The notes under the pieces were generated by a model that was given only the letters and a program-made list of their open reading frames with translations, ran no database searches and was not told where the DNA came from. DNA of 64,000 bases, taken from positions 33,568,195 to 33,632,194 of the forward strand of contig ML660772.1 of assembly GCA_007570785.1 (NCBI GenBank), in the 5' to 3' direction. A program made the translations under genes and the position numbers. Below, one piece after another: positions 12,098 through 23,690 of the stretch (position 1 is the first letter of the stretch; every line of letters begins with the position of its first letter). This DNA comes from Antilocapra americana. Lineage: Eukaryota > Chordata > Mammalia > Artiodactyla > Antilocapridae.

Positions 12098-14144
12098 CTT
12101 GGGAAGTAAAGTCCATTAGTGATCCAAGAACTGAGCTCTAGACCAGTCCAATAAGTCAGAAAATGAACAGACACTATGACAAAAAATGGGATGAGTAGTC
12201 AGTGATGGAGGAGGAAACAATGAAGACTGTGTTTCAAGTTGGAGGGAGTGGTCATGTGTCAAATAGCAACTGAGAAGGCCAGTGAGATGAATAAGAAGTG
12301 ACCACCGACAGTGTCCCATGAAGATCATTGGTGACCTTCCTACTTTTGGTGTGTGGTGGGAACAAAAGTCTGACTGAAGTGACAGAGAAAATTAAAGATG
12401 GCACAGCTAGGCTGCTCTGTTCAAGGGGTTTTCCTAAAAGAGAATAGTAAAAGGGCTGTGAGCTAAAAGAGAATATTTTTAGAGATGGGATATATTGAGT
12501 TTTGTTAGTAATGAGCTGGTAGAGAAGTAGCTGGTGGATGAGGCCGGGCAAGGATGCCCTTGAGAAGCTGAAGCAGAAGAGATCTGTTAGAAGTCACCCC
12601 ATCTGTAGTTACTGATATCTGTATCTTTATCTCATCGTCCCTCTCAGATTTTAGATCATTACCAGAAAGTGGCCAGCCATATTTTGAGATTATCTTTCAC
12701 ACTGCCTTCTTAAGTAGGTTCATACACTAAGCACTTTCTATTTATTTAACTGGTGATCTTTCAAATGACCAGTAGGATTTGACATTGTAGATTTACAGTT
12801 TTTCAAACCTTCCATCTAAAACTGTTTCATCATTTGTAATGATGTAAAATATGCTAGAAGTTTCCATTCATTTTAGAAGGACTTCAAAAAAATTATCTCA
12901 TAGTTATAATAATAGCACTAGACACTGCATAATACTACAATTCTCAAAGGAAGAAATTTTGGGGAAGAAATACAGAATGTGCAGGATGTTTGGAATCTTC
13001 TGACGAAAACTGGTTGATGACTCATGAGTCTTGCAGTTTGTGAAGTATATACACAAGAAAAATATGATATTAATTCGTCTTCAAATATTTGAGGTGACCA
13101 CCTACAGTAAATAATCTTTGATGCTCATGATAAAACATTGTCCTTATATTTTGTGTTTCACATTAGTCTAAATTTTACCACCTTAACAAAAAGTATTTTT
13201 CACCTTTTAAAAAATTAGTTCCATTTTTTGAGGATAAAATAAAATTATTTACCTCATCTGATGAACTGAAGAAAATACTGGTGGACAATTTGTACCTCAA
13301 TTCATGCCATGTAGTCTGCCTAGTGACAGTCTAGAAGAGAACATTCAAAAATTTAAGACTAAATAGATTGTTCACATTCCTTTGTCTTTAAAACTATTTT
13401 GATAATAGTGTATTTTATAGTATTATCTACATATACTATATTGCATTGTTCTCTTTGGTGCTCTTATAATTTTTTTTTTCTTTTTACCTAGTGTTTTGTT
13501 ACTAGGAATTGCTCCAATTGAAACTGGGAAGTGCTTCAATTGCTTCCTTTGGGTGTGTGCCCCACCATGCTCCCTCTACACTTAGAAAATCTAGTGTTTT
13601 ATTAGCTAAATAGACACTCAAATGTTTATGCATATTTCTGGAAAAAGACTTGTAAAATGAAAATTTTTTTTCTATAGAAAGTTTCAGTTGAATACACAAG
13701 GAAGCTATTTGAAAAATGTGCTTATGATCCTCCAGTTCAGAAGTTTTTAGCTTTGGGAAAAACCCACATTGATGGGGGGCAGGGGGTATAACCTTAATGT
13801 CAGTAACCTTTAAACTTTGAAGGAAATTCTAAATTTTACTTAATTATAGATGAAAGCAATAAACAAGTTCACAGCTATTTCAGAAATCATGAAGTATTGG
13901 TTATGTTAATCACTACTTTAAAATTGTAGTACTTATCAGATCATTTCTAGGTCTTGTTTTTAATATGTTAAAAAAGAAGTATGTATAATATTAAAAGCTG
14001 AGGTATAATAACTGTTTCAGCATAACTGGTTTCCATTGAAATCTTTTGTATTTCGTTTTACACATTTAAAAATATTATTTTGTGTCCATGGCATTGCAAA
14101 TAAGAATCCCTGCCCTAGTGCCCTCTGCATCCTAAACATTCTTT

Positions 14145-14182
14145 GTAGTATAAATTTCTTTTTTATACTACTTTTATACTAC
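14145..14182. repeat. Short tandem and inverted repeat
   Basis: ttttatactac occurs twice in direct tandem (14161-14171 and 14172-14182), preceded by an inverted copy gtagtataaa at 14145-14154. No function is implied. Confidence 0.8.
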
Positions 14183-15379
14183 AACTAACATACTTGTTTT
14201 GTACACTTACATTTCTGTGTGCATGTTGTATAAGACAGAGAACACATTTTTGTAAATAACATTTTGCTCATTTTAATTTGAGATATATCCAAATTTCTAC
14301 TTTAAAAATTGTATTAAATACGAAATTCTTAAGTAACTGCTGTATTTACATTATAGTGATATTCTTTTACCAAGGCATCGTCAGCAATACCAGGGCATAG
14401 AGAAAATTAACTTTGTGGTCTTTTTCTGCCACTGTTTCAGTGATCTTAATGTAATGCTCCATAAACAGGTATGGAAGAAAACAGAGGAAACAATCAGAGT
14501 CAACAATCTGGGGGACACTGTGTTTCAGATTAATCTTCTGAAAGGATTTTAATTGGTAGGCAGCATGGTGTGGCCTCAGGCCCCCTTCCCAGCACAGGTC
14601 CTTGATAACTTGTCAGGTCTTCCCTACTATTTGCACACTTGACTGAAGGGAAAACGGAAGGTGGTAGACATCTATCAAGTGGAGATAAGAAGCAATTAGA
14701 AGAAAATAAAAGGATAATTAATAAAAAGTTTGCTCAGGGAAACTAATCAAAATTCCTATTTTGAAGGGGAAAATTCATACAAATAAATAGTAGTTGTCTC
14801 CTAAAGATTGAGAAATCCAAGAGTTTGGAGTGGAGATAATTGAAAGAAAAGAGCAAAGTGGACTTATATCCTATGACATATTAAACCTGCTTAAATTTCT
14901 ACTCTGACTTCCCTTGGGAAATCAAATTGGAGAAACCAGACCTCTTAGGGAATAACATCCCTATACATAACATATTTAAATTTGACACTAGAAGTTAAGT
15001 TTATTTTTTCCTATTAATTATGTTCAGTGAGTAATGCAGAAATTGCATTTTGGAATGACAGAAGAGTAGTTATTGCAGAAAGAACTCTTCAACATATATG
15101 GTAGCTCTCTACCATTGGATGTAGCTCACTGTGTATTCTATAGAGTAGAGCAAAAGAAGGAAAACCAAAAGGAAACTTTGCCTCAGGGCCTACAAATGAG
15201 TTTCATCGTCAGCAGGCCTGCCATGTTCCCAGGCTTGTGTACTCAATTCTGTACAGCCATCCTATTTTAGTCTTTAACCTAGTGCCTTTGATTACTGTTG
15301 CTATTTGTAATATAGTTAGAAATAAATATGAACTAAATATAAAGAAAGATACTAGTTCTTAAACCCCAGTTGACCATTT

Positions 15380-15495
15380 TATAATTATATATATATGAGT
15401 ATATAGGCAATGATATTTAATATATATAATAGTATTTATATTTAATGTAATACTATATTATATAGTGTAAATATATTTATATATATTTATTTATA
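15380..15495. repeat. AT-rich low-complexity tract
   Basis: Imperfect TATA/ATAT-rich sequence with repeated tatatttat units. Low complexity; no gene or element seen. Confidence 0.8.
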
Positions 15496-15699
15496 TTTGG
15501 ATCTCTTGACAAATCTCCTAACTTCAGACTGTTATTCTCTCATATTTGCCTTTCAGAACCCCAAGTCTAGATTGTCATTTTACCTTCTCTCTATATCAAG
15601 GAGCTGAGTAGTACTCACAAAGCCTTGGTACCCATAAAAGCTGCTGTAAATACCCAGGTGTGCCTTGGAGCTCGCCTTGATTCGCACATTTCCTCGGGT

Positions 15700-16580
15700 A
15701 CCTGGATACAGCAGCAAACTCTGCAGAGCCACCCTCTCCCATTTTCCACAACTGTCTCATTTTGTTGCTACTCTTTCAACAAAGTTCTCTGAAACTTTCC
15801 CTCACTCTGCATGGGAAGAAGAGTCTGTGTTTCTACTCTCTTGTCGGTCTCCTCTGCTACTCACCGTTACCTTACTCAGCCCTTTCCTAAAGGCTCTCGT
15901 TCCCTCACATCTCTTCTCTTTTCATTCTGGACGTTCTCCACGGGCAACTTGATTTTATTCACTCTTCAGAATTACAGCTACCAACTCCGACCATCGCCCA
16001 AGCTCTAGATCAGTGTTTCTAGCCACCTCTTAGGCTTCTCCCTTTGAGTGTTCCCAGATTTAACTTGTGTTACAGTCAAAATATTTTAAAGCAAACTATC
16101 TCTATCTTTTGTGCAGCAAATGACTCCAGAGCCAGGAAGTCACACTTGACTCTTCTTGTGGCTGCCTCATAGAGGGTCTTATCAACTCTTTCTAATCTCA
16201 CCTTCTTATTCCTCACAGTCATCCTGCCTGACCCCACTGACACCATATCACGACCACAGATGCTGTCCCTGCCCCTCCATTTGTGAAATGGAAAATTGAA
16301 GCTTTCTACCTGGTTTCCCTGCTCCAACAATAGACAGCAACTCTTATTCTAAAACTATCATGTTCTTGCCTCTGTTTCTTTACATAGCCTCCCCACTACC
16401 TGGATCCACCTTTGCTTTCTCCTCACCCAACATGCCCTCTGACCATCTGTCTCTGGGACTTAACCAACTCAGACTCAACTTGTGTCCAGGATCAGTTAAC
16501 TTTCTGCTCTGCTCAACACTGCTTTGTGTTAAGCCTAGCAGTACCTTTGTCCCAGGCCAAGAAAAGACCCTGAGCTAGAC
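15700..16580 (+). mobile_element. Possible L2-derived block, direct orientation
   Basis: Pyrimidine-rich sequence with short L2-like phrases (cacacttgactcttct near 16140, cctggtttccctgctccaac near 16309). Too diverged to set limits. Open frames here (15665-15952, 15811-16008, 16360-16578) lack any recognisable product and probably reflect the CT-rich composition. Confidence 0.35.
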
Positions 16581-16599
16581 TTTGGAATCTATTGTCTAT

Positions 16600-17867
16600 A
16601 GATGATAATACATTATATCATCCTAGAAACTCAGTGCTTGAAAAGAATTTGGAGATCATTCCTCGCCTCACTATATGCATATGGACACTGAGTGAAATAA
16701 CTTGTTCAAGGTCAGGTCACAGAACCTAACAGTGACAGTTAAGTCTGTCTTAACTGACTGGAAAACAGGCTTTAATTTTCCAGACCCTAATAAACAGGAT
16801 GATGCTTAGCTGGGCTACTCCTGAAGATAGCAGAGTAATTATAAAATGAAACATCTTTGCTTTCATGCCCCCAAGAATGCCATTTCCTGTAGCTAGAAGC
16901 CTACTCAGAACCAAACATACACCACATTTAGAGCATTTCTTTTGGTAGTCTGGCATTTACTGCCTGAACTGTCATAGTAGGAATGAGCTGTCGTGCAGGA
17001 AAACCTCAACTGAGGAGTGGCCTTGATGAGGTGCGGAGGATTAGGAAGCAACTAAGTACTGAAAAGAGAATTTTTATATTCTTTTGCACAATTTAAAGTA
17101 TTATAAAAAGGCTACAAATTTTTTTTTAATTAGAAAACTAGCCTTATCTACTCTTGACAATTAGAGAGTATCGCAGACAATGGGATCATAGCTTTTTCTT
17201 GGCTCTGAAGTTGTTTGTACACTAAATTAAGGTATAAGTATTTATACTTTATAATTTCAGTGTTCTGCTGCCCTGTTCGCCTTTGACTTGTGTCTTAAAA
17301 AAAAAATCAGATGATATTGAGAGATAACATGGGTGGAGAAAGTGCACGATGTGGGAAGAGGAACAATGCCATCATTGATTCACAAATTAATTCCATAAAT
17401 AACAGGCTTTACCTCCTGTGCACAGCTCTGACATGTGTTTTGGTGTCTCATTTTGCCCTAACGTTTTACTCCGCTTGTTCCCCTTCATCTTGCCTGCAGT
17501 GTCTGTTAGACTGCTGTGCCTCTTTGGTTGGGACCTGGCTTCTCTGTCAGGGCCTGGGAACGCACCCTGGGCCTTCTCAAGTGAGGCTCGTCCTGCCTGT
17601 GTGAGGCCTGTGTGTCCTGCTGGGATGCTGCCCTGCCTCCATGGGGGCTGCAGGAACTGCTGGGGCCCCTCAGCCCTTTGGACTCTTGCTAAGGAACATT
17701 CAGGTTGCTGAAGTGTTGTGTCTGGTCCCAGTCCTGCAGATATTGTCAGCTTCCTCTTAGTGTGTTTGTTTACTCCCATGCTGCCACAAAAACCTCACAT
17801 GGCCTGGCCAACCCTGGAGGCTCTTGAATAGCCACTGATATTAGCCTACAAATATCCCAAATGGGGA
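16600..17867 (+). other. Intronic sequence with a GC-rich pocket
   Basis: Mostly unassigned intron. Bases 17480-17680 are clearly richer in G and C than the surroundings and read open on both strands (17387-17779 minus; 17311-17604 and 17418-17711 plus), the expected result of GC-rich DNA lacking TAA/TAG. No protein family was recognised in these frames. Confidence 0.5.
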
Positions 17868-18395
17868 GTACTGATTCCAGATGGTGACATAGACTATCCT
17901 GAACTCACCTCCTCCCAAAGACATACCAAATATATAAGTTAAGAAGATTAAAGTTCCTCTTTAAAAAGGACCTTGGAGACTTGAGGTTTGGAAGCTGAAT
18001 AACTCTTAAACATTAGGCAAATGAGGAAAAAACCTACATCAAGGCAGTTAAGTGGGGCTGATACAAAATCTTGGTGTAGTGACCCACAATCAGAGGAAAC
18101 TCAAAACCTAGAGCTTCTCCCTGAGGGTAGGGGGTTTAAAGCTCATATCAGAGATGCTAACTTTTAAGACCTTCAGAGAGAAAAGTTCCCAAAACATCTA
18201 AGGTTTAAAAAACCAATGATAGTCTCTTCCATGAGATCCACATGGTTATAGTGACTGAAAAGTAGCTCTTAAAGGGCTTGCTTGCTTTGACTCACCTGTC
18301 ACCGGTGCAAAGACAACCAATTGAGAGATGCCAGACCATACATGAACAAGACCTATTTGCTTAACTTTAAATGTCAACCTGAGGGACAACCATTT
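17868..18395 (+). mobile_element. L1 5' UTR-like fragment
   Basis: The sequence from about 17876 (ccagatggtgacatagac, cctgaactcacctcctccca) through aaacctacatcaaggcag and cacctgtcaccggtgcaaag follows the order of an older L1 5' UTR. It precedes L1 3' sequences but is not continuous with them. Ends near an (AC)n run at 18398-18415. Confidence 0.5.
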
Positions 18396-18531
18396 AATAC
18401 ACACACACACACACATCTACGGCCTATTGGAGTTCTCTCTGGGGACAGAGGCTGGCGGGCACCATCTCTGTGTTCCCCTCCCTCCAGTTCACTGGTATCA
18501 CCCATTAAGGCAACTTGTACCTTTCTGTGAG

Positions 18532-18728
18532 GCTTTTCCTGGTGGCTCAGATGGTAAAGAATCTGCCTGCAATGTTGAAAAACCAGGTTCAAACCCTGAA
18601 TTGGGAAGATCCCCTGGAGAAGGGAATGGCTGCCCACTCCAATATTCATGCCTGGAGAATTCCATGGACAGAGGCGCCTGGTGGAGTATAGTCTGTGGGG
18701 TCACAAAGAGTTGGACATGACTGAATAC
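18532..18728 (+). mobile_element. Bov-tA SINE
   Basis: gcttttcctggtggctcaga at the start, gaagatcccctggagaagg, then ctgtggggtcacaaagagtt. It sits between the L1 5' UTR-like block and L1 3' sequence; no clear target-site duplication. Confidence 0.93.
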
Positions 18729-18799
18729 CTTGATTCTTATGATGCTCCCCAGAGTTATCTGTATATCACCTGCTTCTGACAGCCACTGGGACTACTACA

Positions 18800-19572
18800 G
18801 CATACCAGCTCACACCAGTCAGAATGACCCTCATTAAAAAGTCTACAAATGCTGGAGAGTGTGGAGAGAAAAAGGAACCCTCTATACTGTTGGTGGGAAT
18901 GTAAATTGGTGCAGCCAGCCACTATGGAAAACAATATGGAGGTTCCTCAAAGAAACTAAAAGTTGAGTTGCCATATGATCCAGCAATCCCACTCCTGGGC
19001 ATATACCCAGACAAGACTATAATTTGAAAAGATTACTTGTACTCCCTTGTTCATAGCAGCATTATTTACAGTAGCCAAGACATGGAAACAACTTAATTGT
19101 CCATCAGCAGAAGATAAGGTACCTATCTACAATGGATTACTACTCAGCCATAAAAAAGAATGAAATAATGCCATTTGCAGCCACATAGATGGAACTAGAG
19201 ATTATTATACTAAATGAAGTCAGAAAGACAAATACTATATCACTTATATGTAGAATCTAGAATTCTATGCAAATAAACACATCTATGAAACAGAAACGGA
19301 CTCACAGACGTAGAGAACAGACTTGTGGTTTTCAGGGGGTGAGGTGAGGTAGGAAAGAAAGAATGGAAGTTTGAGGTTAGCAGAGGCGATCTTATATGTA
19401 AGATGGGTAAACAATGAGGTCCTATTGTATAGCACAGGAAACTATATTCAAAATCCTGTGACAAACCATATGGAAAGAATATGAAAAATAATATATATAT
19501 GTATAGTTGTATAATTGAATCACTTTGCTGTACACAGATTAACACATTGTCAATCAACTATATATATATATA
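18800..19572 (+). mobile_element. L1 3' end (ORF2 C-terminus and 3' UTR)
   Basis: Order of an L1 3' end: cagctcacaccagtcagaat, gttggtgggaatgtaaattg, atatgatccagcaatcccac, gtagccaagacatggaaac, actcagccataaaaaagaat, then the 3' UTR with gtatagcacaggaaactata and gaatcactttgctgtacaca. Frame broken by stops and indels; a relic. Confidence 0.9.
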
Positions 19573-22500
19573 AAACTGTAATATTCATAAATGTGCAATG
19601 ATTAGACAATATGTTGTTGAATAACCAGTGGGTCAAAGAAGAAATCAAAAGAGAAATAAATACCTTGAGACAAATGAAATAGGAATACAACATATCAAAA
19701 TTTATGGGACAAAGCAAAAGCAGTTCTATGTGGAAAGTATATACTAAAAAATTCCTACGTCAAGAAACAAGAAAAATCTCAAACAGCTTAATTTATACTG
19801 CAAGGAACTAGAAAATTAAGAACAAAGTCTAAAGTTAGTAGAAGGATGAAAACTACAAAAATCAGAGTGGAAATAAGTGAAATAGATAGACTCACCAAGA
19901 CAGATGACTCAGAATCAGAAAATGAAAAGTAAACACTATAAGGGATACCACATAAAGGAACATAGGATTCTATGAACAATTATATTCCAACAAATAGACC
20001 ACTTGGATAAATTTCTAGAAACATGCAGCTTACTAAGACTGAATCAGGAAGAAATAGAAAATCCAAAAAGACCTATTTTTAGGAAGGAGATTGAATCAGT
20101 AATGAAAAATTAAAAAATAAAATCCTTCCAATAAATAAAAGTTAGAACCAGATGGCTTTATTGGTGAATTCTTCCAAACTTTTAAAGAAGAATGAATACC
20201 AGTCTTTCTCAAACTCTTCCAGAAACTAGAAGAGGAGGGAGTACTTGCACATTTTTATGAGACCAGCATTACTCTGATACCAAAAATAAACAAAGACACC
20301 ACAAAAAGGAAAAAAAAAATTACAGGGCCTTATCCTTGATGAACAAAGATGCAAACATCCTCAACAAAATATTAGCTAACTGAATTCAATACATCAAAAG
20401 GATCTTACACCATGATCAACTGGGGTTTATTCCAGGGATGCAAGTATGTGATTCAGCATCCACAAATCAGTCAATGTGCCACATTAACAAAATGGAGGAT
20501 AAAAGTCATGATCATCTCAATAGATGTAGAAAAAACATTGGACAAAATTCAACATCCTTTGTGATAAAAATTCTCAAAAAAGTAGGCATAGAGGGGGCAT
20601 ACCTAAATGTAATACAGGCCATATATGATATGCCCACTACTAACATATTCAACAGTAAAAGCAGAAAGGGTTTCTTCTGGTATTGGAAACAAAACAAGGA
20701 TGCCTATTCTCACCACTTTTATTCAGCATAGTACTGGAAGCCCTATACAGAACAGTTAGGCAAGAAACAGTAGACATTCAATTTAAAAAGAAATATAAAT
20801 GTCTCTGTTTGCAGATGACATGCTCTTATGGATATATAGAAAACCATGTATAGACACTTTCAAAACCTGTGAAGTCAATAAAGTTTTTGTATCCAGTATT
20901 AATATTAAAAAGTCTGTTCCATTTCTGTACACTAATAATCTATCAAATTTAAGAAGATAATCCCATGTATAACTACATCAAAATGAATACCCAGGAATAA
21001 ATGAAAGACCTTTATACTGAACACTATAAGACATTGATGAAAGGAATTGAAGAAAAGTAAATGGGAAGATATTTGTGCTCATGGATTAGAAAAAATAATA
21101 ATATTAAAATGTCCATACTATCCAAAGCAATATACAGATTTAGTGCAATCCCTATCAAAATGCCAATGGCATTTTCCACAGAAATAGAACAAGCAATTCT
21201 GAAATTTGTATAGAACTACAAAATATCCAGAACAGTCAAAGCAATCTTGAGAAAGGAACAAAGCCAAGAAATCATGTACTCTGATTTTGACTATAATACA
21301 AAATTATAATACAAAGCAGTATGATATTAAAAACAGACACATTAACCAATGGAACAGAAGAGAGAGCTCAGAAATAAGCCCACAGATATATGGTGAGTTA
21401 ACTTATGACAGAGGAGGTAAGAATATACAATAGGGGAAGGACAAACACTAGTAAATGATGCTGTGAAAACTGGATAGCCACGTTCAGAAGAATGAAACTG
21501 ACCACTATCTTATACCATAGACAAAAATTATTGTAAGATTGAAGACTTGAATTTAAGGCCTGAAACTATAAAGCTCCTAGAAGAAAGCATAGGTAGTCAG
21601 ATCCTTGACACAGGTCTTGGAGATGGCTTTTTAGATTTGATCCAAAAATCAAAGATGTTGTATTTAAAGCAAAAATAGACAAGTAAGGGTACTTAAGACT
21701 AAAAAGTTTATTCAAGACAAAGGAAACCAGTGACAAAATGAAAAGGCAGTCTACTTAATGGGAGAAAGTATATGAAAATTTGGATTAATATCCAAAATAT
21801 ATAAATAATTCCTATAGCTCAATAGCAAAGAAACAATCTGATTTAAAAACTACAATGAGATATCACTTCACACCTGTTAGAATGGCTGTTTTCTAAAAGA
21901 CAATAAGAAGTGTTGGTAAGATTGTGGAGAAAAGGGAAGCCTTGTACACTGTAGAAGAGAATGTAAATTGGTAGTCACTATGGAAAACAGTATGGAGGTT
22001 TCTCAAAAAATTAAAATAGAATGACCATGTGATCCAGCAATTCCGCTTCCAGGTATTCATCTGAAGAAAATTAACACACTAATTCAAAAAGGTACCCTAG
22101 TGTTCACTGCAGCATTATCTACAATAGCCAAGATATGGAAACAGTCTTAAGTATCCACTGATTGATCAATGGTTAAAGAAAATATGGTGTAAATTATATC
22201 GTGGAATATTATTCAGCCATTATAAAGAAGGAAATCTTGCCATTTGCAACAACATGGATGGGTCTTCAGAGCATTATGCTGAATGAAATAAATCAGACAA
22301 AGACAAAATATCATTATGATCTTATATGTGGCATCTTAACAACAGCTATAGATGAAAGGACCAGGTTGCTGGTGGGCAGAGCCTGGAGATGGGGAGAGGG
22401 GCGGCAGAAAAAATGGTTGCAGGGTGTCAAAAGCTATAAATTTCCCATTATAAAATAAATAAGTTGTGTGGATTGACTATAACTAGTAATACTGTATTAC

Positions 22501-22680
22501 ATATTTGAAAGTTTCTCTGAAAGAAAAAAGATGTGTAATTATATACGATGACAGATATTACTGAGACACACTCTGGTGATCATTTTGCAGCATATACAAA
22601 TATGGAATCATTACACTGTACACCTGAAACTAATATGCTATATGTAAATTATACCTCAATAAAAATGAATAGTATCCCAT
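19573..22680 (+). mobile_element. L1 ORF2 relic with 3' UTR (about 3.1 kb)
   Basis: Second L1, same orientation as the one before it. It covers the ORF2 reverse transcriptase and C-terminal regions: gaaccagatggctttattgg (20147), gatgaacaaagatgcaaaca, tgtctctgtttgcagatgac (20801, the stretch that normally encodes the FADD catalytic box), ggaatattattcagccatta (22203), ending at ctgtacacctgaaactaat and a poorly preserved A-rich tail. Many stops and frameshifts; the longest remaining frames are about 90 codons (20438-20731, 22201-22458). Not functional. Confidence 0.92.
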
Positions 22681-23509
22681 ATGGCAAAAGTATTATTTTA
22701 CTGTTTATATTATTATCACCATCATCACCTTATACATGATAACCCAAGTAGGATACCTACATGGCTTAAAAAACAGAAAATTGCTGATTATTTTCCATTA
22801 TATACCTTGGCACAATATTTAAACAAGCACAAATCAGAAAATGTGAGGCTGAAAGGTAAATTGTAAAATAAACACAGCAGCAAAAATAAAAATGGGAAAA
22901 TATTAAGCTTTTGGGAGAGATTTCTTACATCATTTTTATACAAATATATATTTTCTTATACTTTTGTCCTAAACATAGATAATATTGTGCCCAACTTTAG
23001 CAGACTGTTTATGTAGTTATTCTTTCTAGGAAAATGCTTTGAAGATCTAAAGTAGATTTTGTTATTCAAAAGTTAAATTCAACCTTCCTATTAATTAAAC
23101 TTTTTGGATTAGAGATATTTCAACTGGCCAGCTAATAAAGTCAGCACTGAGTAGGTTCAAGTATGGTTTTACTGTCTTTGCTTTCTAGCTTCCTGAGAAA
23201 ATAAATGGATAATAGTTTAAATATGGGAAAAGATTATTATTTTTAAATATCCTGCTGTAACCAAACACACAAGATTGACTAAATCTTTCCAGGCATATTT
23301 CTGCTCCACTCTTCTGCAAATTCTCTTAGAATTGCCTTCTTGAGTCTTCTTTTTAAGTATTTGAACTAAGAACAGAGGCTTTAATAAGCGTCCTTAGGTT
23401 AAAATAGAATGGGTCTCTTTTGGTGTGATAATCGGAGTGAACAATACATTGAAAGGTAGAGAGTTGTAGCCTTTCTAGCATAAATGTTGTACCATCATCA
23501 TCGTTGTTA

Positions 23510-23690
23510 TCACAGTAATAATATTTATTAAGTACTTACATGATAAATTCTTTACTGAGTACTTTGTATACATTGTCTCTTTTAATCCTTATCTTAACCC
23601 TTTGAGGACAGTAACTTATTACCAGCTATCAAATATATGATTTTAAACATGTAGAGATTCAGTAAGCTAATGTATATAATACTTGCACCA
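23510..23690 (-). mobile_element. MIR SINE, antisense
   Basis: attaagtacttacatgataa, gtctcttttaatccttatct and ccctttgaggacagtaact follow the order of complemented MIR, with the following gaggaaactgag-type block badly diverged. Confidence 0.55.

Larger units (their letters stand above)
11040..12600 (-). mobile_element. L2 LINE, antisense, interrupted by DNA transposons
   Basis: The + strand matches antisense L2 in order: ggaagccagtgacaggattt, gacatgatctgactcacc, gcagtaattcagatgagaga, gttaaggatgactctaggtt, aatttgagatgcccattt and gagtcatcagagtacaga; after the insertion at 11707-12097 it resumes with gatccaagaactgagctc and ends near gatcattggtgacctt. The continuity on both sides shows that L2 is the host and the oldest layer. 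Confidence 0.75.

Noticed and set aside
17387..17779. 130-codon minus-strand frame in the GC-rich pocket
   Set aside because: Both strands are open, as GC-rich DNA allows; no domain. Kept only as a compositional finding.
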